Source: Lachnospiraceae bacterium (GTDB taxonomy: Bacteria > Bacillota > Clostridia > Lachnospirales > Lachnospiraceae). Taken from it: 64,000 nt of DNA. This document shows, piece by piece, positions 25,179 to 34,257 of the stretch. The position numbers were made by a program, and so were the translations under genes. The notes below the pieces were generated by a model that made no database searches, was not told where the DNA came from, and saw nothing but the letters and a program-made list of their open reading frames with translations. The stretch lies in assembly GCA_017465475.1 (NCBI GenBank), contig JAFTWC010000050.1, forward strand, positions 1-64,000. Reading direction: 5' to 3'. The stretch's first letter is position 1. Every line of letters starts with the position of its first letter.

Positions 25179-26206
25179 CCATGATTTTGCATGGAATACT
25201 GTTTTTGCTTAAATGGCTGGGAATTATATTGTTACTACTTTTGGGCGTGATTCTTCTTGCAGTTGTATTGGTATTGTTCGTGCCGGTACGATACAAGGGA
25301 AGATTGGAAAAAAAGGAAGCACCGGAAGAGGTGTTTTGGGCTGACGGTACCATAAGCTGGCTGAATCCCTTTGTACGGGTTCGGTTACGATTCGCGCAAA
25401 AGAAGTTTTCTTTTTCGGTTCGTTTGTTGGGACTTTCATTGATTGACAGTGAAAAGCCAAAGAAAGAAAAAAAAGAGAAAAAAGCGAAGAAAACCCGGAA
25501 AGCAAAGAACGGGACATCTCCCGGGCAAACAGCGGAAACGAAGGAACGTTTCCCTGTGAAAATACATTTGGAGACCGATTCTGCGGGAAAGCAAACGGAA
25601 GCTGAAAGCCGGAATGAAACAGGGGTACCGGAGAATACCGGTAAACAGGCCGGAACGGGAACGGAAGCAGAGACGTCGGAGTATCCGGAGGATGTCGTGA
25701 CGGCGAAAAGAAAGTCACTGTTTGTTAAGATAAAGGCTTTCTTTGAAAAAGTTCGGACGATTCCGGGAAAAATAAAAGAAAAGGTATCACGGTTTATTAA
25801 GCAAGTACAGCTGTTGTGGTATAAAAAGGAGAAAGTTCTTATATTTTTACAGGATGAACTGCATTTACTTGCTCTTGGGAAAGCATGGGCTACGTTAAAG
25901 CAGGTGATACGACATTGCCTGCCTGTGAAGCTGAAGGGGCAGGTGTACTTCGGTACCGGAGACCCGGAATCCACCGGAAAGGCATTGGCGGGTTTGGGAA
26001 TTCTTTATGCTGCTTACGGGAAAGGACTTACCGTTGTGCCGGATTTTAATGAGAAGCATTTGATTGCAACTCTTGCGTTTAAGGGAAGAATCCGTATGGG
26101 AACACTTCTTTTTAAAACGCTTAAGCTGATTCGGGACAAGCAGGTAAAACGTTTTTGGAAAAACTGGAAAAAGCTGTTAAAGATATTGAAACAGAAGGTT
26201 GAATAA
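25175..26206 (+). CDS. DUF2953 (YtfI-like) membrane protein
   Basis: A 343-residue protein. It has one N-terminal membrane helix (about 8-35), a short beta-rich part (VPVRYKG to FSFSVRLLGLSL), a long low-complexity Lys/Glu/Thr insert (about residues 90-180) and a C-terminal region with KGQVYFGTGDPESTGKALAG, the recognisable DUF2953 signature. In Bacillus the homologue YtfI is encoded with the spore protein YtfJ and is made in sporulation. The same pair occurs here. The ATG overlaps the previous stop codon. Confidence 0.82.
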   Translation: MTMILHGILFLLKWLGIILLLLLGVILLAVVLVLFVPVRYKGRLEKKEAPEEVFWADGTISWLNPFVRVRLRFAQKKFSFSVRLLGLSLIDSEKPKKEKKEKKAKKTRKAKNGTSPGQTAETKERFPVKIHLETDSAGKQTEAESRNETGVPENTGKQAGTGTEAETSEYPEDVVTAKRKSLFVKIKAFFEKVRTIPGKIKEKVSRFIKQVQLLWYKKEKVLIFLQDELHLLALGKAWATLKQVIRHCLPVKLKGQVYFGTGDPESTGKALAGLGILYAAYGKGLTVVPDFNEKHLIATLAFKGRIRMGTLLFKTLKLIRDKQVKRFWKNWKKLLKILKQKVE

Positions 26207-26241
26207 CGGGTAAGCGCGAAGAAGCGCAGAAAGGACAAGAA

Positions 26242-26634
26242 ATGGCAGAGAACAATTTTAATGCAACCGTAGAGGCATTGTTTAAGGGAATGGACGGATT
26301 TCTTACTACAAAGACCGTAGTGGGAGATGCCGTAACCTTTGAAGACGGAACCATTATTTTACCGCTTGTGGATGTGAGCTTCGGTGTGGGTGCAGGCGCC
26401 TTTGCGGGAAGTGCAAAGAACAATGCCGGCGGAGGTATGGGAGGAAAAATTTCCCCGAGCTGTGTATTGGTGATTAAAGACGGTCATGCAAAGCTTGTGA
26501 ACGTGAAGAACCAGGATGTAGTGACCAAGGTAATCGATATGGTGCCGGATGTGTTGGATCGTTTCACGAAGGATAAAAAAGAAAAGGCCGACTTAGATAA
26601 GAAAGTAAATCAAGTAGTAGAAGGCATGGAATAA
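26242..26634 (+). CDS. ytfJ: GerW/YtfJ family spore protein
   Basis: A 130-residue protein with the family layout: a helical start, DGTIILPLVDVSFGVGAG, a Gly/Ala-rich stretch (GGGMGGKISP) and a Lys-rich helical end. YtfJ (GerW) is needed for full germination with some germinants in Bacillus; the exact mechanism is unsettled. It follows the DUF2953 gene by 35 bases, the conserved ytfI-ytfJ order. AAAGGA lies before the ATG. It supports the view that the host forms spores. Confidence 0.93.
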   Translation: MAENNFNATVEALFKGMDGFLTTKTVVGDAVTFEDGTIILPLVDVSFGVGAGAFAGSAKNNAGGGMGGKISPSCVLVIKDGHAKLVNVKNQDVVTKVIDMVPDVLDRFTKDKKEKADLDKKVNQVVEGME

Positions 26635-26682
26635 GGAAATTCTCACGAATTTTGAAGAAAAATAAAAAAATAAAAATTTTTC

Positions 26683-26711
26683 TTGCATTCTTTCGCTTCT
26701 TCTGATAGAAT
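26683..26711 (+). promoter_or_regulatory. Promoter of rpmB
   Basis: TTGCAT (26683-26688), 17 bases, TAGAAT (26706-26711), preceded by an A/T-rich stretch that may act as an UP element. Confidence 0.75.
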
Positions 26712-26764
26712 AGATTTGTTTGTAGGCCATAGCCTTGAATTTCTATTAAGGAGGTGCAATTGAC

Positions 26765-26962
26765 ATGGCTAGATGTGCGGTTTGCGACAAGGGAGCCCTG
26801 TTTGGTATGCAGATTAGTCATTCCAGAAGCCAGGTTTCCGGAAGAGCTCATAAAATGTGGAAGTCTAACATTAAGTCCGTTAAGGTTAAGGTTAACGGCG
26901 GCGCAAAGAAGATGTACGTATGTGCAGCTTGCTTAAGAGCCGGCAAGGTAGAGCGCGCTTAA
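26765..26962 (+). CDS. rpmB: 50S ribosomal protein L28
   Basis: A 65-residue ribosomal protein with two CxxC pairs (CAVC near the start and CAAC near the end), the zinc-binding form of L28. The body contains SRSQVSGRAHKMWKSN, typical of the family. AAGGAGG lies 10 bases before the ATG. It has its own promoter and terminator. In Firmicutes it commonly stands beside the Asp23-fakA pair, as here. Confidence 0.97.
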   Translation: MARCAVCDKGALFGMQISHSRSQVSGRAHKMWKSNIKSVKVKVNGGAKKMYVCAACLRAGKVERA

Positions 26963-26990
26963 TTGATGCTCACATAGCGGAACGAATATC

Positions 26991-27030
26991 AGGGATTTTG
27001 CAGGGCGGAGTGTTTTGCAAAGTCCCTTTT
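26991..27030 (+). terminator. Terminator after rpmB
   Basis: AGGGATTTTGCA (26991-27002) pairs with TGCAAAGTCCCT (27016-27027), with one T-G pair, and ends in a short T-run. The convergent small gene ends nearby at 27047. Confidence 0.75.
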
Positions 27031-27046
27031 CGCGTGTAGTAGGAAA

Positions 27047-27184
27047 TTATCGGCAAAAAAGGTGATATCCTGCCACAAGAAAAAGAATCATGAGTATAAC
27101 GGTGAGCAGGGTGCTGCGAAGAAAAAAGGTAAGTAACATTCCCACAGCAATCCAAAACAGAACGAATCCCAGAACTTTTCTCAT
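27047..27184 (-). CDS. Very small membrane protein (45 residues)
   Basis: A short frame starting MRKVLGFVLFWIAVGMLL, with two hydrophobic segments and a final YHLFCR. On this strand GAGGGA lies about 6 bases before the ATG at 27184, and the start and composition look like a real small membrane protein rather than chance. I recall similar short proteins at this spot in related genomes but cannot verify it. It lies convergent to rpmB and divergent from the Asp23 gene. Confidence 0.65.
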   Translation of the reverse strand: MRKVLGFVLFWIAVGMLLTFFLRSTLLTVILMILFLVAGYHLFCR

Positions 27185-27263
27185 GAAAATCCCTCGAAGT
27201 TCCTGTATTATTACAGTGTATGCGTTTTTTTTTGCGGGGTTCGTGTTTTTTTTGAAAAATAGG

Positions 27264-27292
27264 TTCACTTTTTAGTTAAAATGAGGTATACT
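27264..27292 (+). promoter_or_regulatory. Promoter of the Asp23-fakA operon
   Basis: TTCACT (27264-27269), 17 bases, TATACT (27287-27292), 52 bases before the start codon. Confidence 0.7.
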
Positions 27293-27344
27293 AGAATAGA
27301 TACATAATCCTTGAAAGAAGAAATCGATAAAAGGAGGGGTTATA

Positions 27345-27701
27345 ATGAATGCTACAATGAATACAGATCTCGGTAATGTGGTTATCGAAAATGACGTAAT
27401 TGCGAAGTATGCAGGCTCTGCTGCAGTAGAGTGTTTCGGTGTGGTAGGTATGGCTGCTGTTAATGTAAGAGACGGTATCACGAAGCTCTTGCGCAAAGAA
27501 AGTCTGAACAGAGGTGTCAATATCTCGGTAAATGATAATAAGATTACGGTAGATTTTCATATCATTGTATCTTACGGTGTAAGTATTTCCGCAGTAGCTG
27601 ACAATCTTGTGAGCAGCGTGAGGTATAAGATTGAGGAGTTCTCCGGTCTGCCGGTAGAAAAGATAAATATTTACGTAGAGGGTGTCAGAGTCATCGATTA
27701 A
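27345..27701 (+). CDS. Asp23/Gls24 family protein (YloU-like)
   Basis: A 118-residue cytoplasmic protein of the Asp23/Gls24 family. It reads GNVVIENDVIAKYAG at the start, then GVVGMAAV, and the later VNISVNDNKITVDFHIIVSYG and INIYVEGVRV strands. Family members are linked to envelope stress and, in the YloU branch, to fatty acid kinase. The next gene is fakA, 37 bases on, the conserved yloU-yloV order. AGGAGGGG lies before the ATG. Confidence 0.94.
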   Translation: MNATMNTDLGNVVIENDVIAKYAGSAAVECFGVVGMAAVNVRDGITKLLRKESLNRGVNISVNDNKITVDFHIIVSYGVSISAVADNLVSSVRYKIEEFSGLPVEKINIYVEGVRVID

Positions 27702-27738
27702 GTATTATATGCATGGTATGCATTAAGGAGGATAAACG

Positions 27739-29412
27739 GTGAGTATGAAAACAATAGATGCTGCTATGGTTCAGAAGTGTTTCCTTTCCGGAGCAAAGCG
27801 CATCGAGGCAAATAAAGAGTATATCAATGAATTAAACGTATTTCCGGTTCCGGATGGTGATACCGGCACCAATATGACGCTTACGATTATGTCTGCGGCA
27901 AAGGATGTTGCAGCCCTTGAGAATCCTACCATGGAGCAGGTGTGTAAGGCGATTTCCAGCGGCTCCTTGCGTGGCGCAAGAGGTAACTCCGGTGTTATTT
28001 TGTCTCAGTTGTTCCGTGGTTTTACAAAGGAATTGCGTGAGTTTGACGGTGTCAGTGTAACGGTTCTTGCGTCTGCTTTTGAACGGGCGGTAGAAACTGC
28101 GTATAAGGCAGTTATGAAGCCAAAGGAAGGAACTATTCTTACGGTGGCCAGAGGTGGTGCGGAACGTGCCAGACAGCTTGCGGAAGAAGGCGAAGAGGAT
28201 ATTTTGGTGTTTGCCGAAGAAGTGGTTGCGCATATGAAGGAAGTGCTTGATATTACTCCGGAGCTTCTGCCTGTATTAAAGGAAGCGGGAGTGGTTGACT
28301 CCGGCGGACAGGGACTTCTTACGATTATGCAGGGTGTTTTGGATGCATTGAACGGCAACGAAGTGGACTTTACCCTTACTGTTTCCGCATCGTCGGGGAA
28401 AGCGGCTACCGGTGCTGCAAATGACAATATTTCTACGGCAGATATTAAGTTTGGATATTGTACCGAGTTCATTATTATGGTGGAGAAGCACTATGATATG
28501 GATGAAGAGTTAAAGTTTAAAGCTTATTTGGAATCCATCGGTGATTCCATCGTGGTGGTATCCGATGAGGATATTGTAAAGGTGCATGTGCATACCAATG
28601 ACCCGGGTCTTGCCATTCAGAAAGCGTTGACGTACGGATCCCTCACAAAGATGAAGATTGATAACATGCGTGAGGAGCATAATGAGCGTGTGATTCAGGG
28701 GGCTTCTCAGGCACAGGCAGAAGAGGAAAAGCCGGCAGAACAGGCACCTCGTAAGTCATACGGTTTTGTGACGGTTTCTATCGGTGAAGGTCTTAATGAG
28801 ATTTTTAAGGGAATCGGTGCAGATTACATCATCGAAGGCGGTCAGACCATGAATCCGTCTACGGAAGACATGTTGACTGCTATTGAGAAGGTGAATGCAG
28901 ACGTCATCTATATCTTACCGAATAACTCTAATATCATTCTTGCGGCAGAGCAGGCTGCAAGCTTGACAGAGGATAAGAAGATTGTAGTGATTCCTTCCAA
29001 GACCGTTCCGCAGGGTATTACGGCACTGATTAACTTTATGCCGGATAAGTCTGTTGAGGATAATACCAAACGTATGACGGAGGAAATGCAGAATGTTAAG
29101 ACCGGTCAGGTAACTTACGCGGTACGTGATACTTCCATGGACGGTAAGGAGATTAAAGCCGGGGACTATATGGGTATCGGCGATAAGACGATTCTTTCCG
29201 TCGGCAATAATATTGCGGATGTTACCTATGAGTTGTTGGAATCTTTGATGGATGACGATTCTGAACTGGTAAGCCTTTACTATGGTCAGGAAACTTCTGA
29301 AGAGGATGCCAATGCACTTGCAGACAGAGTAATGGAAGCGTATCCGGACGTGGACGTGGAGGTTCATCCGGGTGGACAGCCGATTTATTACTATGTGCTT
29401 TCGGTAGAATAA
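27739..29412 (+). CDS. fakA: Fatty acid kinase catalytic subunit FakA (DAK2 domain, YloV)
   Basis: A 557-residue kinase. The N-terminal DAK2 domain has NVFPVPDGDTGTNM (near residue 33) with the metal-binding Asp residues and RGARGNSGVILSQ. A middle domain follows with VHVHTNDPG, and then a C-terminal domain as in YloV. FakA phosphorylates fatty acids held by FakB proteins in the cytoplasm to feed phospholipid synthesis. The GTG at 27739 is preferred because GGAGG sits 7 bases before it; an ATG at 27745 is possible. No fakB gene lies in the window. Confidence 0.93.
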   Translation: MSMKTIDAAMVQKCFLSGAKRIEANKEYINELNVFPVPDGDTGTNMTLTIMSAAKDVAALENPTMEQVCKAISSGSLRGARGNSGVILSQLFRGFTKELREFDGVSVTVLASAFERAVETAYKAVMKPKEGTILTVARGGAERARQLAEEGEEDILVFAEEVVAHMKEVLDITPELLPVLKEAGVVDSGGQGLLTIMQGVLDALNGNEVDFTLTVSASSGKAATGAANDNISTADIKFGYCTEFIIMVEKHYDMDEELKFKAYLESIGDSIVVVSDEDIVKVHVHTNDPGLAIQKALTYGSLTKMKIDNMREEHNERVIQGASQAQAEEEKPAEQAPRKSYGFVTVSIGEGLNEIFKGIGADYIIEGGQTMNPSTEDMLTAIEKVNADVIYILPNNSNIILAAEQAASLTEDKKIVVIPSKTVPQGITALINFMPDKSVEDNTKRMTEEMQNVKTGQVTYAVRDTSMDGKEIKAGDYMGIGDKTILSVGNNIADVTYELLESLMDDDSELVSLYYGQETSEEDANALADRVMEAYPDVDVEVHPGGQPIYYYVLSVE

Positions 29413-29432
29413 TAAGAAAGAGAAAAGTGAAG

Positions 29433-29462
29433 GGCTGTTGCAAAAAAGCAACAGCCTTTTTT
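29433..29462 (+). terminator. Terminator after fakA
   Basis: GGCTGTTGC (29433-29441), a loop of six A, GCAACAGCC (29448-29456), then six T. Confidence 0.93.
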
Positions 29463-29514
29463 ACTCCTTGGGAAATTGTGTAAAGAGATTCTGTACTCAG
29501 AACGGGGGATGACG

Positions 29515-31554
29515 ATGCAGCAAACAGATAAGATTACATGTATCAAAGGAATCGGAGAAAAGACGGCAAAGCTTTTACAGAAAGTGGATGTAGTGACAGT
29601 GGGAGATTTGCTGTCTTATTATCCCCGTACCTATGAAACCTATGAGCTTCCCACCCCTATCGGAGAGTTAAAAGAGGGGAAAGTAGCTACCATTGAAGCT
29701 TCGATAATAAAAAGTGCCGATGTGACACGGTATCGGAATTTGCAGGTGCTGACCTGTGTGGTAAAAGATCCGTCCGGCAGCATGAAACTCACCTGGTACA
29801 ATCAGCCTTATATGAAAAATCAATTAACCATGGGAACGAGACATTTGTTCCGAGGGAAGGTGGTACGCAAAAAGGGAGCGTTAGTATTAGAACAACCGAA
29901 ACGGTATACGCGCGAAGAATACGGAAGGTTGTTAAAAGTATTGCAACCGGTATACGGGTTAACGGAAGGATTACATAACAGTACCATTTCCAAAGCAGTT
30001 ACGGCGGCGTTGGCTGAATGTGAGAAAGCGCCGGAGCGTCTGCCTGCTAAAATCGCAAAGGCTCACGATTTGATTTCTCACAGAGCTGCAGTGGAAGAAA
30101 TACATTTTCCGAAAAGTATGGAGACCTTGACAGAAGCCAGAAGGCGTTTGGTGTTTGAAGAATTCTTTCGTTTTATGTTGTTGCTTACCCATCATAAAGA
30201 GCAAAAGGGGAAAACAGAAAACCTTTGTCCGATACGAGAGACGGAAGCATGTGAACAGTTGATATCCGAACTGCCTTATGAATTAACCAATGCCCAGAAG
30301 AAAGTTTGGGGAGAGATAAAGAAGGATATTGCAGGGGGAGGAACCATGGCACGGTTGGTCCAGGGAGATGTAGGCTCCGGCAAAACTATCCTTGCCATGC
30401 TATCCATGCTTGCGGCGGTAAAGTCCGGTTATCAGGCAGCACTGATGGCACCTACCGAGGTGTTGGCCAGACAGCATATGGCAGATGCTGTTGCGTTATT
30501 TACCCGGTTCGGGGTGCGGTGTACTTTACTGGTGGGTTCCATGACGGAAAGTCAGAAAAAGAAAGCAAGACAGGAAATTGCTGCGGGAGATGCCGGTATC
30601 ATTATCGGAACCCAGGCTCTGTTTCAGGAAAAAGTAGAATATCATAAGTTAGGACTTGTGATTACGGATGAACAGCATCGCTTTGGCGTACGGCAAAGAG
30701 AGCGTTTTTCGGAAAAGGGAGAACATCCGCATATTTTGGTTATGAGTGCCACACCGATTCCGCGAACGTTGGCGATTATTTTATACGGCGATTTGGACAT
30801 TTCCATTGTGGACGAATTGCCGAAGGGGCGTAAGCCTATAAAAAACTGTGTTGTGGGAACAGGATACAGGGATACGGCCCACCGGTTTATTCGAAAGCAG
30901 ATTGATGCAGGCCGGCAGGCATATGTAATTTGTGCCATGGTAGAGGACAGCGAAACTACAGAAGCAGAAAATGTTTTGGACTATACGGAACTATTACGGG
31001 AGGCCCTTGGAAGAGATATTTGCGTGGAATTTCTGCATGGCAAGATGGCAGCAAAAGAAAAGACGGACCGGATGAACCGGTTTGCGGAAGGAGAAATTAA
31101 AGTATTGGTGTCTACCACGGTGGTGGAAGTAGGGGTCAATGTTCCCAATGCCACGGTGATGATGATTGAGAACGCGGAACGCTTCGGCTTGGCACAGCTT
31201 CACCAGCTTCGGGGAAGAGTGGGAAGAGGGGATGCAGAGTCTTATTGCATTATGATTAGTTCATCCGATGATAAGGATACCATGGAGCGGTTGGAGATTT
31301 TAAACAAGTCCAATGACGGGTTCTTTATTGCCGGGGAGGATTTGCGCTTGAGAGGACCGGGTGATTTGTTCGGTATTCGACAGAGCGGTGAATTAGAATT
31401 TGCCATCGGAGATATTTATACGGATGCGGTGTTGTTAAAAGAAGTCAGTGACACGGTGAATGCGCTGGAAAAAAAGGAATCGGAACAGTTGTATTCATTA
31501 TGGTTTGACGACGGAGTATCGGGAATGATTCGCGATATGGCGGAGTCCATATAA
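29515..31554 (+). CDS. recG: ATP-dependent DNA helicase RecG
   Basis: A 679-residue helicase that reverses stalled replication forks and processes branched DNA. It has an N-terminal wedge/OB domain, then the SF2 motor: Walker A in GDVGSGKT (near 288), DEQHRFG (the DExH box, near 388), MSATPIPRT and the late motif in RGRVGRG followed by the TRG-like end. Its length is normal. I prefer the ATG at 29515 because GGGGG lies 6 bases upstream; the ATG at 29509 would overlap that site. A terminator separates it from fakA and I see no clear consensus promoter in the 50-base gap. Confidence 0.96.
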   Translation: MQQTDKITCIKGIGEKTAKLLQKVDVVTVGDLLSYYPRTYETYELPTPIGELKEGKVATIEASIIKSADVTRYRNLQVLTCVVKDPSGSMKLTWYNQPYMKNQLTMGTRHLFRGKVVRKKGALVLEQPKRYTREEYGRLLKVLQPVYGLTEGLHNSTISKAVTAALAECEKAPERLPAKIAKAHDLISHRAAVEEIHFPKSMETLTEARRRLVFEEFFRFMLLLTHHKEQKGKTENLCPIRETEACEQLISELPYELTNAQKKVWGEIKKDIAGGGTMARLVQGDVGSGKTILAMLSMLAAVKSGYQAALMAPTEVLARQHMADAVALFTRFGVRCTLLVGSMTESQKKKARQEIAAGDAGIIIGTQALFQEKVEYHKLGLVITDEQHRFGVRQRERFSEKGEHPHILVMSATPIPRTLAIILYGDLDISIVDELPKGRKPIKNCVVGTGYRDTAHRFIRKQIDAGRQAYVICAMVEDSETTEAENVLDYTELLREALGRDICVEFLHGKMAAKEKTDRMNRFAEGEIKVLVSTTVVEVGVNVPNATVMMIENAERFGLAQLHQLRGRVGRGDAESYCIMISSSDDKDTMERLEILNKSNDGFFIAGEDLRLRGPGDLFGIRQSGELEFAIGDIYTDAVLLKEVSDTVNALEKKESEQLYSLWFDDGVSGMIRDMAESI

Positions 31555-31570
31555 GGGGACAAAAGTCTTT

Positions 31571-31605
31571 TAGGGGAAATTGATGTATTTTGTGTGTTTC
31601 CCCTA
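31571..31605 (+). terminator. Possible terminator hairpin after recG
   Basis: TAGGGGAAA (31571-31579) pairs with TTTCCCCTA (31597-31605) over a 17-base loop, followed by a broken T-rich stretch. The large loop and interrupted T-run make it a weak candidate. Confidence 0.4.
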
Positions 31606-31632
31606 CATTTCACTTTTCTTTTTAGAAAAATG

Positions 31633-31641
31633 TGGTATACT
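31633..31641 (+). promoter_or_regulatory. Extended -10 promoter of the AAA/glycan operon
   Basis: TGG followed by TATACT (31636-31641) gives an extended -10 element, 53 bases before the start codon. No good -35 hexamer stands 16-18 bases upstream. Confidence 0.5.
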
Positions 31642-31693
31642 TATTATGTGTGCGTATGCGCAAAAAAGTCAGATTAGAAAGGAGAACGGTACG

Positions 31694-33295
31694 ATGCAAA
31701 AACAATATACAAACGAGCAGTTGTATTCTGTTGCCAGTGATAATTACCGACTTCTTTCAGAGTATTGCGGTACCTTGGAAGCGGAAGGATATTTTTCCAA
31801 GGCGGAGCAGATTTTGCATCTGTCAGCAGATGAGGTACTGGACTTTTATGTGCAGTCGTTGATGGTGCAGTTTATGGTGTTCGGAAAGCGTTTGAATGAG
31901 GACGAGGTGCTGTTTGCGGCAGGTCTTACAAAGCAGGACATGCTGGGACTGAAGGAGGCTTGGGAAAGCGGCGATATGACCGATGTAGTCAGCCGGTCCG
32001 CAAGGTTTCTGGAAGCACCGCCCATTCTTTTGCAATTACTCAGTTTGCGTGACCAGGAAAAAAAGCTGGGAGTTACGGGGTTATTCTTCGATGCTTTATT
32101 AAATGTGATGATTTGTTTGTCTTATTTGAATAAAGTCAGAGATACGCATGTTTCTAAGTTTATCGGTTTATATTTTGATAAAGTGGCAATGTTTTTGGCA
32201 AATCGGGAGGAGGATTCCCGTACGGTGGACGGAAAGTACATATTCAAAAAATTGTGCTCCGGAAATCTGGCCGAAGGTTGCAGAATGCTTCGGGAAGCAG
32301 GGAACGATTTTGCTTCGTATAAAAAGAAGTATTATTATTACAGACAGAGTATGGGGACTGCCGCAGTGGCAGATGTGCAGACAGAGCGTCTGATGCATAA
32401 GGAAGAGGCCCCGGGGTATTTGCCGGAGATTCTGGCCGATGCGGCGGAAGAAGCGGTGGAAACCATGAAAGAAAAAAAGGCAGAAGCGGAAATCGACCGT
32501 CTGACCAATGAATTAAATCGTATGGTAGGTCTTTCGGAAGTAAAGGAAGAAATCCGTTCTTTAATCAATCTGATTAAGGTGAAAAAGCTTCGGGAAAGGT
32601 ACAAGCTTCCGCAAATGAATATGTCGTATCATATGGTGTTTACCGGAAGTCCGGGCACCGGAAAGACTACGGTGGCGCGTCTGGTGGCACAGATTTACAA
32701 GGAACTGGGTATTTTAAGTAAAGGGACTCTGACGGAAACGGACCGGTCCGGGCTGGTGGCAGGTTATGTGGGACAGACTGCCCTTAAGGTGAAGGAAACG
32801 GTAGAACGGGCTTTAGGAGGTGTATTATTCATTGACGAAGCCTATGCATTGGCACCGGAGAATGCAAGCAATGATTTCGGTGGAGAGGCCATTGATACCC
32901 TGGTGAAGCTGATGGAAGATCACCGGGACGATTTGGTGATTATCGTGGCCGGATATACGGCAGAAATGCAGCGATTCTTAAAAGCAAATACCGGGTTATA
33001 TTCCCGATTTAATAAGTTTATTACCTTTGCGGATTATTCCGATGAGGAGCTTTTGGCAATTTTGGATTCTATGGCTTCGGATATGGGATTTTGTCTCACG
33101 GAAGGAGCAAGGGCGAAGGTGGAAGAATTTCTGAGGGGCATGGATGAGACAGAGAAAAAGGAGTTCGGAAACGCCAGAGGAATTCGCAATTTATTTGAAC
33201 GATTGGTCAGCAATCAGGCCAATCGAATTATTGCTTACGATTCTCAGTCCATCAAGGATATTACCGTGATTACGGAAGAAGATGTGATTGAGTAG
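31694..33295 (+). CDS. SpoVK/CbbX-type AAA+ ATPase with novel N-terminal region
   Basis: A 533-residue protein. The last 260 residues are a CbbX/SpoVK-type AAA+ domain: GSPGTGKTTVAR (Walker A near 318), LVAGYVGQTALKVKE (pore-loop region), GGVLFIDEAYAL (Walker B), VIIVAGYTAEM (sensor 1) and GNARGIRNLFERLV (sensor 2). The first 260 residues are helical and acidic with no known domain. Family members remodel or unfold partner proteins; SpoVK is a spore gene in Bacillus. AAAGGAG precedes the ATG at 31694. It ends 10 bases before the first glycosyltransferase gene, which suggests co-expression with the glycan genes. Confidence 0.85.
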   Translation: MQKQYTNEQLYSVASDNYRLLSEYCGTLEAEGYFSKAEQILHLSADEVLDFYVQSLMVQFMVFGKRLNEDEVLFAAGLTKQDMLGLKEAWESGDMTDVVSRSARFLEAPPILLQLLSLRDQEKKLGVTGLFFDALLNVMICLSYLNKVRDTHVSKFIGLYFDKVAMFLANREEDSRTVDGKYIFKKLCSGNLAEGCRMLREAGNDFASYKKKYYYYRQSMGTAAVADVQTERLMHKEEAPGYLPEILADAAEEAVETMKEKKAEAEIDRLTNELNRMVGLSEVKEEIRSLINLIKVKKLRERYKLPQMNMSYHMVFTGSPGTGKTTVARLVAQIYKELGILSKGTLTETDRSGLVAGYVGQTALKVKETVERALGGVLFIDEAYALAPENASNDFGGEAIDTLVKLMEDHRDDLVIIVAGYTAEMQRFLKANTGLYSRFNKFITFADYSDEELLAILDSMASDMGFCLTEGARAKVEEFLRGMDETEKKEFGNARGIRNLFERLVSNQANRIIAYDSQSIKDITVITEEDVIE

Positions 33296-33305
33296 AGGAG
33301 GAACT

Positions 33306-34253
33306 ATGGAAGGCGAGAAGCAAAAACGGATTTCTATTGTGGTGCCGGTCTATAACGAAGGTGCCCATATCCGGAACTCTATGGAGTATGTGGGAAATAT
33401 ATGCGACAAAGCAGGCATTTTATATGAGCTGGTATTAATCGATGACGGTTCTAAGGATAATTCCTGGGAAGAAATCAGTCGTATGGCCAAGGAAGACGAG
33501 CGGGTAACGGCGGTGCGGCTTTCTCGCAATTTTGGAAAAGAACCTGCGCTTTGTGCGGGGCTTGATGCGGCAAGAGGCGATGCGGTTATTGTAATGGATG
33601 CGGATTTGCAGCATCCGCCGGAAAAGATTCCGGAAATGGTGCGTCTTTGGGAAGAAGGAGCCGAGGTAGTGGAGGGAGTCAAGTCCTCCAGAGGAAAGGA
33701 AAAGAAGTCCTATCGTTTTTGTGCCAAGGTTTTTTACGGAATGATTAATAGAGCTACCGGCATCGATTTTGACAATGCCTCGGACTTCAAGCTTTTGGAT
33801 CGTAAAGTGATAGAGGCAATGAAACAGATGCCGGAGCGTATGACCTTTTTCCGCGGCATGTCTGCCTGGGTGGGATTTGAACGGAAAAGCTTTGAGTTTG
33901 AAGTGGCGGAGCGAGTAGACGGAACGTCCAAGTGGTCCTTAAAACGCCTGATTACGCTGGCGGTTACGGCAGTGACCTCTTATACATCCGCACCGCTTCA
34001 CTGTATTACGTTTTTAGGTATTATTATGTTTTTCGGAGCCATTGTGTTGGGCATTCAAACGTTGTATATGAAGTTTGCCGGATATGCACAGGATGGATTT
34101 ACTACGGTAATTTTGTTGCTGTTATTTATTGGTAGTATGATTATGATCAGCCTCGGAATTATCGGCATTTATCTGATGAAGATTTATCATGAAATGAAAG
34201 GAAGACCTCGTTATCTGACCTCCAGAGTGATTCGTCAGAAAGAGGAAGAGTAG
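33306..34253 (+). CDS. Membrane-anchored GT2 glycosyltransferase (GtrB/DPM1-like)
   Basis: A 315-residue enzyme. The N-terminal GT-A domain has ISIVVPVYNEG, LIDDGSKDNS and the metal-binding VMDADLQHPPE (near residue 97). Two C-terminal membrane helices (about 232-258 and 270-292) follow. This is the layout of polyisoprenyl-phosphate glycosyltransferases such as GtrB, which load a sugar onto undecaprenyl phosphate at the inner face of the membrane. It could supply lipid-linked sugar to the GT-C proteins that follow. GAGGA lies before the ATG. The next gene starts 4 bases after its stop. Confidence 0.9.
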   Translation: MEGEKQKRISIVVPVYNEGAHIRNSMEYVGNICDKAGILYELVLIDDGSKDNSWEEISRMAKEDERVTAVRLSRNFGKEPALCAGLDAARGDAVIVMDADLQHPPEKIPEMVRLWEEGAEVVEGVKSSRGKEKKSYRFCAKVFYGMINRATGIDFDNASDFKLLDRKVIEAMKQMPERMTFFRGMSAWVGFERKSFEFEVAERVDGTSKWSLKRLITLAVTAVTSYTSAPLHCITFLGIIMFFGAIVLGIQTLYMKFAGYAQDGFTTVILLLLFIGSMIMISLGIIGIYLMKIYHEMKGRPRYLTSRVIRQKEEE

Positions 34254-34257
34254 CAGT

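Noticed and set aside
24946..25974. 342-codon open frame on the minus strand
   Set aside because: It lies opposite the DUF2953 gene and its Lys/Glu-rich insert, is composed of Ser/Phe/Pro as expected for the reverse of such codons, and has no ribosome site or recognisable domain. The plus-strand gene is coupled to its neighbours and has a family match.
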